From contig NZ_CP059572.1 of the NCBI RefSeq assembly GCF_019175365.1, positions 6,944,001 through 7,008,000 of the forward strand: 64,000 nt of DNA, given 5' to 3'. A model generated the notes under the pieces. The model ran no database searches, was not told the origin of the DNA, and saw nothing but the letters and a program-made list of their open reading frames with translations. The translations under genes were made by a program, and so were the position numbers. Shown piece by piece: positions 29,523-39,096 of this stretch; position 1 is the first letter of the stretch, and each line of letters starts with the position of its first letter. The DNA is from Actinomadura graeca (lineage in GTDB: Bacteria; Actinomycetota; Actinomycetes; Streptosporangiales; Streptosporangiaceae).

Positions 29523-29705
29523 TCTTACTCGGTCAAAGAGGTGTCAAGCTGTCCGTAAGCGGACCGTCTCCCTTGAGATAGCGCGAGGAAGGTATGGATG
29601 AGAGTGGGAGACGGGTCAGGATCGAACGCCGCGTCGAATCACGGGGGGCCGTACACGGGGGGCCGCGCCGGGAACAGCGCCCGAAACGAAGGGGAGGTGA
29701 CGCCG

Positions 29706-30464
29706 GTGCCGGACCGTCCCGCCTACCTGCGCATCGCCGACACGCTGCGAGAGGGGATCCGGGACGGCAGCCTTCCGCAAGGAGCCCGGCTGCCGACCAT
29801 GGCCGAGCTGTGCGACATCCACGGCGTCTCGGAGATCGTCGTGCGGCAGGCCGTCGCGCTGCTCCGCCAGCAGGGGCTCGTGGAGACCAGGCGCGGTGGT
29901 GGCACCGTCGTGCGGGTCGTCCCCCCGGCGCGCCGTGTCGCGATGGACCGCTACCGCGCGGTCACCCGGCCGATGGCCGTTCCCGAGACGACGTTCACCC
30001 GGGACCAGCGGATCACCTGGGAGGAGTACCGCCTCGACAAGGAGTTCACCCGCGTGCGCGCCGACGACGACCTGGGCGCGCTGTTCGAGCTGCCCACCGG
30101 CACCGAGCTGCTCCGCCGCCGGTTCGTCTTCTACGCCCGCGGCGAGCCGCAGCAGATCTCCGTCAACTTCCTGCCGTGGGACCTCGTCGGCGACACGCCG
30201 GTCTCCGACCCCGGCCGCGAGCCGTGGCCCGGCGGGACGCTCGCGCAACTGGCCTATCTCGGCCACCCGCCGACCCGCGTGGAGGAGGCCGTCCGTTCCC
30301 GTATGCCGACGCCGGAGGAGGCCGAGGCGCTCCGGATGACCGGCGGCGTCCCCGTCCTCGCCATCACCCGCCGGATGCTGGCGGGCGCGGGCGTCATGGA
30401 GGTGTGCCGCGACATCGTCCTGCCCGCGGACCGCGTCGTCCTGGACTACTCGATCGACCTCTGA
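29706..30464 (+). CDS. GntR-family regulator (HutC/UTRA type)
   Basis: A 252-aa regulator with the GntR winged helix (residues ~3-70; YLRIADTLREGIRDGSLPQGARLPTMAELCDIHGVSEIVVRQAVALL) and a UTRA effector domain of chorismate-lyase fold (~90-250). I prefer GTG 29706 because GGGGAG lies 9 nt upstream; GTG 29697 or ATG 29598 would add 3 or 36 non-conserved residues. Its targets are unknown; the divergent small gene is the closest candidate. Its stop overlaps the end of the convergent mak gene by 19 bp, so it may interfere with glucan gene expression, but I do not infer a functional link. Confidence 0.88.
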   Translation: MPDRPAYLRIADTLREGIRDGSLPQGARLPTMAELCDIHGVSEIVVRQAVALLRQQGLVETRRGGGTVVRVVPPARRVAMDRYRAVTRPMAVPETTFTRDQRITWEEYRLDKEFTRVRADDDLGALFELPTGTELLRRRFVFYARGEPQQISVNFLPWDLVGDTPVSDPGREPWPGGTLAQLAYLGHPPTRVEEAVRSRMPTPEEAEALRMTGGVPVLAITRRMLAGAGVMEVCRDIVLPADRVVLDYSIDL

Positions 30465-31855
30465 ACGCCCGCCAGGCGTTCCAGGGAGCGGAGCGGGACC
30501 GGCAGCCAGGACGGCCGGTTCCGCGCCTCGTAGCGGACCTCGTACACCGCCTTGTCCAGCTCGAACGCCCGCACCAGCGTCTCGTGCGCGGCCGGGTCGG
30601 GGCCGCCTGCCGCCGCGTACCCGGCGCAGAACGCCTCCCGGTTCCGCTCCGCCCACGCCCGCGCCCGCCGCTCCAGCGCGTCCGCAGCGCCGGAGGGCAC
30701 GGCGTCGTCCCCGGCCAGCGGGAACCGCGCCGCGTACTCGAAGGAGCGCAGCATCCCGGCGACGTCGCGGAGCGGATGCGCGGGCGCCCGGCGCTCGGCC
30801 GGGGTCCGCGCGGGCTCGCCCTCGAAGTCCAGCAGCACCCAGCCGGACTCGGTCCGCATGACCTGCCCGAGGTGGTAGTCGCCGTGGACGCGCTGCACCC
30901 GCAGCGCCTCCGTGCCCGCCGCGAGACGGTCGAACGCCGCGCGGATCGCCGGGGCGTGCGGGCGCAGCTCGGGGACGGCGGCGCCGGCCAGGTCCAGCTG
31001 CTCGGCCATCCCGCGGGCCATCGCGCGCACCTCGTCCGCCGCCGCCCGCGTCACCCCGAACGCCGCCGCGAGGTCGCGGTGGACCTCGGCGGTGGCGGCG
31101 CCGAGCCGCCCGGCCTCGGCGGCGAAGTCGCCCCCGGCGGCCGCCGCCTGGAGCGGCTCGGGCTGGGCGTACCAGTCGCGGACGCTGGTGAGCGCGAGCC
31201 GCCAGCCGTCCGTGCCCGTGCTCAGGAACTCCGAGAGCAGCCCGAGCGTGACCGGCTCGCCGCCCGCGGCGTCCGGCTCCAGCTCGATCCAGCCGTGCAC
31301 GGCCGGGACATGCGTGCAGCCCTCGCGCGACAACGCGAGGTTGACCTCCAGGTCCGGGTTCACGCCGGGGGACAGGCGGCGGAACAGCTTGCAGATGTAG
31401 GTCCCGCCGAAGACCAGCGAGGTGTTGCTCTGCTCGGCCATGACGGGCGCGCCCTCAAGGTCCGCCCGGATGTCGGCGCCCGGCGCATGCCGGAACCGCA
31501 GCGGGCCGACGGACGTCTCCCGGGCCATGTGCTCCAGCAGGATCCGGGTCAGGTCCGGGTCGTGCGCCGCGTCGTAGAGGTGCCCGGGAGAGTCACCGGC
31601 GAGGTGCCCGATCTCGTGCGGGCGCAGCCGGTCGGGGAGGTGGTGGCGGGTGCCGAGGAGGAGCTGGTAGTGGTCGGTGGTGGTGTTCTGGTGGACGTCG
31701 AGGACGAGGTGGTGGAGGGCGGGGTCGCCGGTGAGCAGCTGGGTGGTGGTGCCGATGGTGAGGTGGTCGATGGGGCCGTCCTTGCCGCCGAACCACCGCT
31801 GCCGGGGCAGCCATCCCGCCAGGAGCCGCTCCAGGGACGGGTCGGCCGGCCGCAT
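30446..31855 (-). CDS. mak: Maltokinase
   Basis: A 469-aa kinase that phosphorylates maltose with ATP to maltose-1-phosphate, the substrate of GlgE. Family features are the N-terminal LPRQRWFGGKDGP, the catalytic RVHGDYHLGQVM and the metal-binding LLDFEGEPARTP. The reading frame remains open far upstream through treS, but the ATG at 31855, 2 bp after the treS stop, begins the conserved sequence RPADPSLERLLAGWLPRQRWF, so treS and mak are separate genes here and not fused. Codons from about 31,600 to 31,790 are strongly C-ending, unlike the rest of the gene. Confidence 0.93.
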   Translation of the reverse strand: MRPADPSLERLLAGWLPRQRWFGGKDGPIDHLTIGTTTQLLTGDPALHHLVLDVHQNTTTDHYQLLLGTRHHLPDRLRPHEIGHLAGDSPGHLYDAAHDPDLTRILLEHMARETSVGPLRFRHAPGADIRADLEGAPVMAEQSNTSLVFGGTYICKLFRRLSPGVNPDLEVNLALSREGCTHVPAVHGWIELEPDAAGGEPVTLGLLSEFLSTGTDGWRLALTSVRDWYAQPEPLQAAAAGGDFAAEAGRLGAATAEVHRDLAAAFGVTRAAADEVRAMARGMAEQLDLAGAAVPELRPHAPAIRAAFDRLAAGTEALRVQRVHGDYHLGQVMRTESGWVLLDFEGEPARTPAERRAPAHPLRDVAGMLRSFEYAARFPLAGDDAVPSGAADALERRARAWAERNREAFCAGYAAAGGPDPAAHETLVRAFELDKAVYEVRYEARNRPSWLPVPLRSLERLAGVQRSIE

Positions 31856-31857
31856 GG

Positions 31858-33717
31858 CTACACCGTCCCCGCGCCAGGCGCCGCCGGGTCCTGCTCCTCG
31901 GGCGGTGGCGGGAGCAGGAACCAGTAGAACCCGTGGCCCGGCAACGTCAGCAGGTAGGGCAGTTCCCCGATGGCCGGGAACTGCACGCCGCCCATGCACT
32001 CGATCGGAGTGGAGCCCCGGAATCGCCGCAGGTCCAGTTCCACCGGCTGCGGGAAACGCGACAGGTTGTTCACGCAGAGGATCGTGTCGACCCCGCCCCA
32101 CTGGTTGGCGTCCCCGTTGTGGATCTCGCGGGTGAAGGCGAGGACGGAGGGGTTGGAGGCCGATAGCTCGACGTAGGATCCGACGCCGAAGACGGGGTGG
32201 CGCTGGCGGATTTCGATCATTTTGCGGGTCCAGTGGAGCAGGGAGCCGGGGTTGTGGGCTTGTGCTTCGACGTTGACGGCCTGGTAGCCGTAGATGGGGT
32301 CCATGATGACGGGCAGGTAGAGGCGGGCGGGGTCGCAGCGGGAGAAGCCGGCGTTGCGGTCGGGGGTCCATTGCATGGGGGTGCGGACGGCGTCGCGGTC
32401 GCCGAGCCAGATGTTGTCGCCCATGCCGATTTCGTCGCCGTAGTACAGCACGGGGGAGCCGGGCAGGGACAGCAGCAGGGCGGTGAACAGTTCGAGCTGG
32501 TTGCGGTCGTTGTCCAGGAGGGGGGCCAGGCGGCGGCGGATGCCGATGTTGGCCTTCATGCGGGGGTCTTTGGCGTATTCGGTGTACATGTAGTCGCGTT
32601 CTTCGTCGGTGACCATCTCCAGGGTGAGTTCGTCGTGGTTGCGCAGGAAGATGCCCCATTGGCAGGAGTCGGGGATCTTGGGGGTCTGGGCCATGATCTC
32701 GGAGATGGGGTAGCGCTGCTCGCGGCGGACGGCCATGAAGATGCGGGGCATGACGGGGAAGTGGAAGGCCATGTGGCATTCGTCGCCGCCGGCGGCGGGG
32801 TCGCCGAAGTATTCGACGACGTCGGCGGGCCATTGGTTGGCTTCGGCGAGCAGGACGCGGTCGGGGTAGAGGCGGTCGACTTCGGCGCGGACGCGTTTGA
32901 GGTAGGCGTGGGTTTCGGGGAGGTTTTCGCAGGTGGTGCCTTCGCGGGCGTACAGGTAGGGGACGGCGTCCAGGCGGAAGCCGTCGATGCCCAGGTCGAG
33001 CCAGAAGCGCAGGACCTCCAGCATGGCGTCCTGGACGGCGGGGTTGTCGTAGTTGAGGTCGGGCTGGTGGGAGAAGAAGCGGTGCCAGTAGTACTGGCCG
33101 CGGACGGGGTCGTAGGTCCAGTTGGAGGATTCGGTGTCGATGAAGATGATGCGGGCGTCGGGGTAGCGGGTGTCGGTGTCGTCCCACATGTAGAAGTCGC
33201 CGAAGGGGCCGTGGGGGTCGGTGCGGGAGGCCTGGAACCAGGGGTGGGCGTCGCTGGTGTGGTTCATGACCAGGTCGGCGATGACGCGGATGCCGCGGGC
33301 GTGGGCTTGTTCGATGAGGTCGACGAAGTCGCCGAGTTCGCCGAAGTCGGGCAGGATGCGGGTGTAGTCGGCGATGTCGTAGCCGCCGTCGCGCAGGGGT
33401 GATTGGTAGATGGGCAGCAGCCACAGGCAGTCGATGCCCAGCCATTGCAGGTGGTCGAGTTTGCTGATCAGGCCGCGCAGGTCGCCGTAGCCGTCGCCGT
33501 TGGAGTCGGCGAATCCCCGCACCGACACCTCATAGAACACCGCCGTCTTGAACCAGTGCGGATCGCGCGGCGTCTCTGGACTGAACGCGTCCGGCACCGG
33601 CTCGGCCGGTGTGTGGACCTCCGCGGGAGGCATCTCGGCAGGGGGCTCGCCCGGGTGGACCGGGCCGGGCTCGGGGTCCGGCGTCCCGGGAAAACGTGGC
33701 TCGTGGGGTCCGCTCAA
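31858..33717 (-). CDS. treS: Trehalose synthase (maltose alpha-D-glucosyltransferase)
   Basis: A 619-aa GH13 isomerase interconverting trehalose and maltose. Active-site motifs: [25 protein letters not shown] (nucleophile Asp), LLAEANQWP (acid/base Glu) and [12 protein letters not shown] (third Asp). The conserved enzyme starts at about residue 51 with [19 protein letters not shown]. The first 50 residues are a Pro/Glu-rich extension ([20 protein letters not shown]...), so an internal start is possible. It lies 6 bp after glgE and 2 bp before mak. Roughly 32,160-33,500 is nearly free of G-ending codons compared with its ends. Confidence 0.95.
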   Translation of the reverse strand: MSGPHEPRFPGTPDPEPGPVHPGEPPAEMPPAEVHTPAEPVPDAFSPETPRDPHWFKTAVFYEVSVRGFADSNGDGYGDLRGLISKLDHLQWLGIDCLWLLPIYQSPLRDGGYDIADYTRILPDFGELGDFVDLIEQAHARGIRVIADLVMNHTSDAHPWFQASRTDPHGPFGDFYMWDDTDTRYPDARIIFIDTESSNWTYDPVRGQYYWHRFFSHQPDLNYDNPAVQDAMLEVLRFWLDLGIDGFRLDAVPYLYAREGTTCENLPETHAYLKRVRAEVDRLYPDRVLLAEANQWPADVVEYFGDPAAGGDECHMAFHFPVMPRIFMAVRREQRYPISEIMAQTPKIPDSCQWGIFLRNHDELTLEMVTDEERDYMYTEYAKDPRMKANIGIRRRLAPLLDNDRNQLELFTALLLSLPGSPVLYYGDEIGMGDNIWLGDRDAVRTPMQWTPDRNAGFSRCDPARLYLPVIMDPIYGYQAVNVEAQAHNPGSLLHWTRKMIEIRQRHPVFGVGSYVELSASNPSVLAFTREIHNGDANQWGGVDTILCVNNLSRFPQPVELDLRRFRGSTPIECMGGVQFPAIGELPYLLTLPGHGFYWFLLPPPPEEQDPAAPGAGTV

Positions 33718-33723
33718 CTCTCG

Positions 33724-35736
33724 TTACTCCCCGAACGTGAGGATGTGCGCAGGTTGGTCGTGGGGGTCCAGCCGGATGTAGTTGGAGCGGTGCCAGGTGT
33801 AGGTGGCGCCGGTGAGCTGGTCGGTGACGGTGTGGGGGTGGTCGGGGTCGTCGGGGAGGCCGAGGGCGGGGAGGTCGAGGTGGAGGGTGGCTTCGCGGGG
33901 GTGGTGGGGGTTGAGGTTGATGACGGTCAGGACGGTGTCGCCGGTGGGGTGGTGTTTGGAGTAGGCCAGGAGTTCTGGTTGGTCGATGGTGTGGAAGTGC
34001 AGGTTGCGTAGTTGCTGGAGGGCGGGGTGGGTGTTGCGCAGTGTGTTGAGGCGGGTGATGAGGGGGGCCAGGGTGGTGTGGTGGCGGGCGGCGGCGTCGA
34101 AGTCGCGGGGGCGGTACTGGTATTTCTCGGAGTCGCGGTATTCCTCGCTGCCGGGGCGGACGGGGGTGTTCTCGTGGAGTTCGTAGCCGGTGTAGATGCC
34201 CCAGGCGGGGGAGAGGGTGGCGGCCAGGATGGCGCGGATGGCGAAGGCGGGGGGTCCGCCGTGCTGGAGGTATTCGCTGAGGATGTCGGGGGTGTTGGTG
34301 AAGGTGTTGGGGCGCATGTAGGCGGCGGCGGGGCCGGTGAGCTCGGTGAAGTAGTCGCGTAGTTCCTGGGCGGAGTTCTTCCAGGTGAAGTAGGTGTAGG
34401 ACTGGTGGAAGCCGATTTTGGCCAGGGTGTGCATCATGGCGGGGCGGGTGAAGGCCTCGGCCAGGAAGAGCACGTGGGGGTGGGTGGCGGCGATGTCGGC
34501 CAGCAGGCGTTCCCAGAAGGGGACGGGTTTGGTGTGGGGGTTGTCGACGCGGAAGATGTGCACGCCGTGGCCGATCCAGTGGTGGAGGATGCGGCGGACT
34601 TCGGTGTACAGGCCCTCGGGGTCGTTGTCGAAGTTGAGGGGGTAGATGTCCTGGTATTTCTTGGGCGGGTTCTCGGCGTAGGCGATGGTGCCGTCGGCGC
34701 GGGTGGTGAACCACTCGGGATGCTCGCTCACCCAGGGATGGTCGGGCGAGCACTGCAATGCCAGGTCGAGCGCGACTTCGAGTCCGTGGTCGTGGGCGTA
34801 CTCGACGAAGGCGTCGAAGTCGGCGAGGGTGCCCAGGTCGGGGTGGACGGCGTCGTGGCCGCCGTCGGCCGAGCCGATGGCCCAGGGGGAGCCGGGGTCG
34901 TAGGGCCCGGCGTCCAGGGTGTTGTTGGGGCCCTTGCGGAACGTCGTCCCGATCGGGTGGATCGGCGGCAGGTACACGACGTCGAAACCCATCTCGGCGA
35001 TCGCCGGCAACCGCTTCATCGCCGTGCGGAACGTTCCCGACATCGGTCCTCGCCGCCCCATCGGGTCGAAGGACGCGCCTTCGGAACGCGGGAAGAACTC
35101 GTACCAGGCGCCGGTCAGGGCGCGCTGCCGGTGCACGGCCAGCGGGAACCACTCGCTCACCGTCAGCAGGTCCCGCAGCGGATGGCGCTCCAGCACGTCC
35201 TCGACGTCCGGGTCGCGTGACGCCTCCAGCCGCTCGGCCACCGGGACGGTCTCGTCGGCGAGGCACGCGGCCAGCCGGGTCAGCGTGGCCCGGTCCTTGC
35301 TCGGGACGCCCTCCGCGGCGCGGGCGTAGAGCAGGGCCCCTTCGGCGAACATCAGCTCGACGTCCTGGCCGCGCGGCACCTTGATCTCCGCGTCATGCCG
35401 CCAGTGCGCCACCGGATCGCCCCACGCCTCCACCCGGAACGACCACGACCCCGGCTCGCCCGGCGTCACCGGCGCCGCCCACCGGTCCAGCCCCTCACCG
35501 ACCTCCGCCATCCGCGACGGCGGCAGCTCCTCGCCCTCCGGCGTCCGCAGCACCACCGCCGCACCCAGCATCTCGTGCCCCTCACGGAACACCGTCGCGG
35601 CGACCTCGATCGTCTCCCCCGACACCGCCTTCGCCGGCCACCGGCCCCCATCCACCACCGGCGACACGTCCAGGATCGGTATCCGACCGAGCCTCGGAAT
35701 GCCGGTCAATTGGGACGTTCCGGACTCGACCTGCAT
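33724..35736 (-). CDS. glgE: Alpha-1,4-glucan:maltose-1-phosphate maltosyltransferase
   Basis: A 670-aa GH13_3 enzyme extending linear alpha-1,4-glucans with maltosyl units from maltose-1-phosphate. It has the N-terminal domain (RLGRIPILDVSPVVDGGRWPAKAVSGETIEV), the segment VYLPPIHPIGTTFRKGPNN, the nucleophile Asp in IFRVDNPHTKPVPFWE, and the acid/base Glu in FLAEAFTRP. It is the first gene of the glgE-treS-mak unit, divergent from glgP. Codon use changes within the gene: the half from about 34,700 down to 33,740 uses C-ending codons almost exclusively. Confidence 0.96.
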   Translation of the reverse strand: MQVESGTSQLTGIPRLGRIPILDVSPVVDGGRWPAKAVSGETIEVAATVFREGHEMLGAAVVLRTPEGEELPPSRMAEVGEGLDRWAAPVTPGEPGSWSFRVEAWGDPVAHWRHDAEIKVPRGQDVELMFAEGALLYARAAEGVPSKDRATLTRLAACLADETVPVAERLEASRDPDVEDVLERHPLRDLLTVSEWFPLAVHRQRALTGAWYEFFPRSEGASFDPMGRRGPMSGTFRTAMKRLPAIAEMGFDVVYLPPIHPIGTTFRKGPNNTLDAGPYDPGSPWAIGSADGGHDAVHPDLGTLADFDAFVEYAHDHGLEVALDLALQCSPDHPWVSEHPEWFTTRADGTIAYAENPPKKYQDIYPLNFDNDPEGLYTEVRRILHHWIGHGVHIFRVDNPHTKPVPFWERLLADIAATHPHVLFLAEAFTRPAMMHTLAKIGFHQSYTYFTWKNSAQELRDYFTELTGPAAAYMRPNTFTNTPDILSEYLQHGGPPAFAIRAILAATLSPAWGIYTGYELHENTPVRPGSEEYRDSEKYQYRPRDFDAAARHHTTLAPLITRLNTLRNTHPALQQLRNLHFHTIDQPELLAYSKHHPTGDTVLTVINLNPHHPREATLHLDLPALGLPDDPDHPHTVTDQLTGATYTWHRSNYIRLDPHDQPAHILTFGE

Positions 35737-35806
35737 GTGCCACCCCTACCCGTTCGAGACATCCAAAACGTCACATGCCCGGGATCCGCCGCTTACCGCC
35801 CCGTAA

Positions 35807-35816
35807 TTATCGATAA
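35807..35816. promoter_or_regulatory. AT-rich palindrome between divergent glgE and glgP
   Basis: TTATCGATAA is a perfect 10-bp palindrome inside an AT-rich island (TAATTATCGATAACTTTG) in the 268-bp gap between glgE and glgP. It could be an operator for coordinated control of glucan synthesis and breakdown, or part of a promoter. No regulator is assigned. Confidence 0.5.
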
Positions 35817-36004
35817 CTTTGCGCTGGTGACCTGATACAGGGAGCAATCACCACAAAACGATCATTTGCCTCGATCGGGGGCGGCCCGCGTGGTCTGGGC
35901 ACGGTCGGGATTCCGTAAACGCCCGGCCGCGGATCGGTCTCCGAGGTGACGGTGGGGTCCCCCCTGTCGCATCCGCCCGACGGGACCGCATAGCGTGGTT
36001 GTGC

Positions 36005-38617
36005 GTGAAGGCAATCCGACGATTCACGGTACGCACCGTCCTGCCCGAGCCGCTGCGGCAGCTTGAGGAGCTGGTCCTCAATCTGCGCTGGTCCTGGCAC
36101 CACGAGACGCTCGACCTGTTCCGTGCCGTCGACCCGGCGCTGTGGCGGGCCGTCCGCCACGACCCGGTGCGGCTGCTCGGCGAGGTGGCACCGGAACGCC
36201 TGGCGGCCCTCGCGGGCGACCGGCGGTTCCTGCGCCGCCTCCAGGACACGGCCGACGACCTGCACGAGTACCTCACCGCCCCGCGCTGGTACCAGACGCG
36301 CTCCACACCCCCCGGGGAGGGCGGCGAGTCACCGACGTCCATCGCCTACTTCTCACCCGAATACGGGATCACGGCCGCTCTGCCGCAGTACTCCGGCGGC
36401 CTCGGCATCCTCGCCGGCGACCACCTGAAGACGGCGAGCGACCTCGGTGTCCCGATCATCGGGGTGGGACTTCTCTACCGGCACGGCTACTTTTCGCAGT
36501 CGCTGTCGCCAGATGGCTGGCAGCTGGAACGCTACCCGCCGCTCGACCCGAACGGGCTGCCGCTCACCCTGCTCCGCGAGCCCGACGGGACGCCCGTGCG
36601 GGTCGGCGTCGCCCTGCCGAAGGACCGTGACCTGCGGGCGCAGGTGTGGCTCGCGCGGGTCGGGCGCGTCCCGCAGCTGCTGCTCGACTCCGACGTCGAG
36701 GACAACGACCAGGCCGCGCGGGACGTCACCGACCGGCTGTACGGGGGAGGCGGCGACCACCGGCTGCTCCAGGAGATGCTCCTCGGCATCGGCGGTGTCC
36801 GGGCGATCCGCGCCTACTGCGACATCACCGGGCATCCGGAGCCGGAGGTGTTCCACACCAACGAGGGCCATGCCGGGTTCCTCGGCCTGGAGCGCATCCG
36901 GGAGATGGTGTCCGAGCACGGCCTGACGTTCGACGAGGCCCTGGAGGCCACCCGCGCGGGGACGGTGTTCACCACGCACACCCCCGTCCCGGCGGGCATC
37001 GACCGGTTCCCCCGCGAGCTGATCGAGCGGTACTTCGGCGGCCCGGGCGACGACGACGTCCCCGTGGAGCGGGTCCTCGCCCTCGGCGCCGAGGACTACC
37101 CGGGCGGCGACCGCACCGTCTTCAACATGGCCGTGATGGGGATGCGGCTGGCCCAGCGGGTCAACGGGGTCAGCGCCCTGCACGGCCAGGTCAGCCGGGA
37201 GATGTTCGGCGGCCTGTGGGGCGGCTTCGACACCGCCGAGGTCCCCATCGGATCGATCACCAACGGCGTGCACGCCGGGACGTGGGTGGCGCCGGAGATC
37301 CTGGAGCTGGCCGCGCGCGAGGCCCCCTCCGTGCCGGAGTCGGCGAGCGGCTGGGAAAGCGTCCGCAACGTCCGGGGCGGCGAGATCTGGCGGGTGCGGC
37401 GGCTGCTGCGCGAGCGGCTCGTCGTGGACGCCCGGCGCCGGCTCCGCGAGTCGTGGCGGCAGCGCGGCGCGAGCGAGGCCGAGACGTCCTGGATCGAGGA
37501 CGCGCTCGACCCCGACGTGCTGACGATCGGGTTCGCGCGGCGCGTCCCGTCGTACAAGCGGCTGACGCTGATGATGAGCGACAGGCAGCGGCTCCGCTCG
37601 ATCCTGCTGGACCCCGACCGGCCCGTGCAGATCGTCATCGCGGGCAAGGCGCACCCGGCGGACGAGGGGGGCAAGCGGCTGATCCAGGACATCGTGCGGT
37701 TCGCCGGGTCCGAGGACGTCCGGCACCGGATCGTGTTCCTGCCCGACTACGACATGGCGCTCGGGCAGCTCCTCGTCCAGGGCTGCGACGTGTGGATGAA
37801 CAACCCGCTGCGGCCCCTGGAGGCGTGCGGGACGTCCGGGATGAAGGCCGCGCTGAACGGCGGGCTGAACCTGTCGATCCGCGACGGCTGGTGGGACGAG
37901 TGGTACGACGGGCAGAACGGCTGGGCGATCCCGTCCGCCGACGGGCTCGCCACCCCCGAGCGCCGCGACGCGCTGGAGGCCGCCGCGCTGTACGAGCTGA
38001 TCGAGGACCACGTCGCGGTCACCTTCTACGACCGGGACGCGGCGGGCCTGCCCCGCCGCTGGCTGGAGATGGTCCGGCACACGATCGCCACGCTCGGCCC
38101 GAAGGTGCTGGCGTCGCGGATGGTCCGCGACTACGTGGAGCGGTACTACGAGCCCGCCGCGGCGTCCGCCCGCGCCATGTCGGCCGACAAGTACGCGGGG
38201 GCGCGGGCGCTGGCGGCGTGGAAACGGCGGGTCGCCGCGGCGTGGCCGCGCGTCGCCGTCGAGCACGTCGAGTCCACGGGGGAGGAGAGCCCGCACGTCG
38301 GCGGGTTGCTGACCGTGCGGGTCCTCGTCGACCTCGGCACCCTCGAACCCGGCGACGTGACGGTGGAGGCCGCCTACGGCCGCGTCGACGACTCCGACGC
38401 GCTGGTCGACCCGGCCTACCTGGAGCTGCGCGGCGGGGAACCGGCGGAGGACGGCCGGATCCGCTACGCGGGGGAGATCCCGCTGGCGCGCAGCGGCGCG
38501 TTCGGGTACAGCGTCCGCGTCGTGCCGAGCCATCCCATGCTGTCCGGGCGCGCGGAGATGGGGCTGGTCGCGCTGCCCGCCGCGCCGCCCGGCATGACGA
38601 ACGGCGACCTGCGCTAG
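36005..38617 (+). CDS. glgP: Alpha-glucan phosphorylase (GlgP, short-form family)
   Basis: An 870-aa GT35 phosphorylase releasing glucose-1-phosphate from alpha-glucans. It has the actinobacterial DUF3417 N-terminal segment (LPEPLRQLEELVLNLRWSWH), the block IAYFSPEYGITAALPQYSGGLGILAGDH, HTNEGHAGFLGLERI, and the PLP-binding region with Lys in LEACGTSGMKAALNGGLNLS. The C-terminal ~130 residues form an extra beta-rich domain. GTG 36005 is preferred because it begins the conserved sequence, but no RBS is seen; the mRNA may be leaderless. The last 4 bp (CTAG) also encode the stop of the convergent membrane-protein gene. Confidence 0.94.
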   Translation: MKAIRRFTVRTVLPEPLRQLEELVLNLRWSWHHETLDLFRAVDPALWRAVRHDPVRLLGEVAPERLAALAGDRRFLRRLQDTADDLHEYLTAPRWYQTRSTPPGEGGESPTSIAYFSPEYGITAALPQYSGGLGILAGDHLKTASDLGVPIIGVGLLYRHGYFSQSLSPDGWQLERYPPLDPNGLPLTLLREPDGTPVRVGVALPKDRDLRAQVWLARVGRVPQLLLDSDVEDNDQAARDVTDRLYGGGGDHRLLQEMLLGIGGVRAIRAYCDITGHPEPEVFHTNEGHAGFLGLERIREMVSEHGLTFDEALEATRAGTVFTTHTPVPAGIDRFPRELIERYFGGPGDDDVPVERVLALGAEDYPGGDRTVFNMAVMGMRLAQRVNGVSALHGQVSREMFGGLWGGFDTAEVPIGSITNGVHAGTWVAPEILELAAREAPSVPESASGWESVRNVRGGEIWRVRRLLRERLVVDARRRLRESWRQRGASEAETSWIEDALDPDVLTIGFARRVPSYKRLTLMMSDRQRLRSILLDPDRPVQIVIAGKAHPADEGGKRLIQDIVRFAGSEDVRHRIVFLPDYDMALGQLLVQGCDVWMNNPLRPLEACGTSGMKAALNGGLNLSIRDGWWDEWYDGQNGWAIPSADGLATPERRDALEAAALYELIEDHVAVTFYDRDAAGLPRRWLEMVRHTIATLGPKVLASRMVRDYVERYYEPAAASARAMSADKYAGARALAAWKRRVAAAWPRVAVEHVESTGEESPHVGGLLTVRVLVDLGTLEPGDVTVEAAYGRVDDSDALVDPAYLELRGGEPAEDGRIRYAGEIPLARSGAFGYSVRVVPSHPMLSGRAEMGLVALPAAPPGMTNGDLR

Positions 38618-39096
38618 AGGCCGTCCTCCTCGTCGTCGGGTGGCGGGTCCGGCTGCCGCCACCCGGCGACGAGGACGGGCAGCAGCAGGTGCGTCAGGAA
38701 CAGCGCGACGACGCCGTCGGCGATGGCGGCCATCGGGATGTGCGCCTCCCGGCCGTCGCCGGTGCCGAGCACGACGGCGGCGACCACGACCAGCACCGCC
38801 AGCATGATCCGGTGCGCGACCGTGTGGGCGCGGAGCCGCTCGGCCACCTGCCGCTCGTCCAGCCCCCGCTCCGACAGCGACGTCGTCCCGCGCGTCGCGG
38901 CGCCCAGCACGCCGATCACCGGCACCGCGACCACGGCCGACAGGCATAGCAGGGCGATCGTCGCGTACGTCGCGGTGTCGCCCGGCGCGTGGTTCCACGA
39001 CACCACGCAGGCCGCCCACGGCATCGCCACCGCCGCCAGCCCGGCCACCACCGCGGCCCTGCGCCGCCGCCGCGTCGCGTGCACGGGCCGTCTCAC
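38614..39096 (-). CDS. Four-helix membrane protein paired with an XRE regulator
   Basis: A 160-aa protein with four predicted membrane helices: AAVVAGLAAVAMPWAACVVSW, YATIALLCLSAVVAVPVIGVLGA, HRIMLAVLVVVAAVVLG and ADGVVALFLTHLLLPVLVAGW. The start GTG 39096 has GGGAAG 6 nt upstream and overlaps the XRE stop (GTGA). The arrangement of a small XRE regulator followed by a 4-TM protein resembles the DUF2178-type pairs seen in many Gram-positive bacteria, where the membrane protein is thought to affect the regulator. I cannot assign the family with certainty. Confidence 0.78.
   Translation of the reverse strand: MRRPVHATRRRRRAAVVAGLAAVAMPWAACVVSWNHAPGDTATYATIALLCLSAVVAVPVIGVLGAATRGTTSLSERGLDERQVAERLRAHTVAHRIMLAVLVVVAAVVLGTGDGREAHIPMAAIADGVVALFLTHLLLPVLVAGWRQPDPPPDDEEDGL

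Noticed and set aside
29598..29705. 36-residue N-terminal extension of the GntR regulator
   Set aside because: The segment is Gly/Asn-rich and unlike GntR proteins, and the RBS fits the GTG at 29706 better.
30446..33445. A possible fused treS-mak protein in one continuous frame
   Set aside because: The mak frame happens to remain open through treS, but there it translates to His/Pro/Arg-rich nonsense while treS is coded in another frame with all active-site motifs; mak has its own ATG at 31855.
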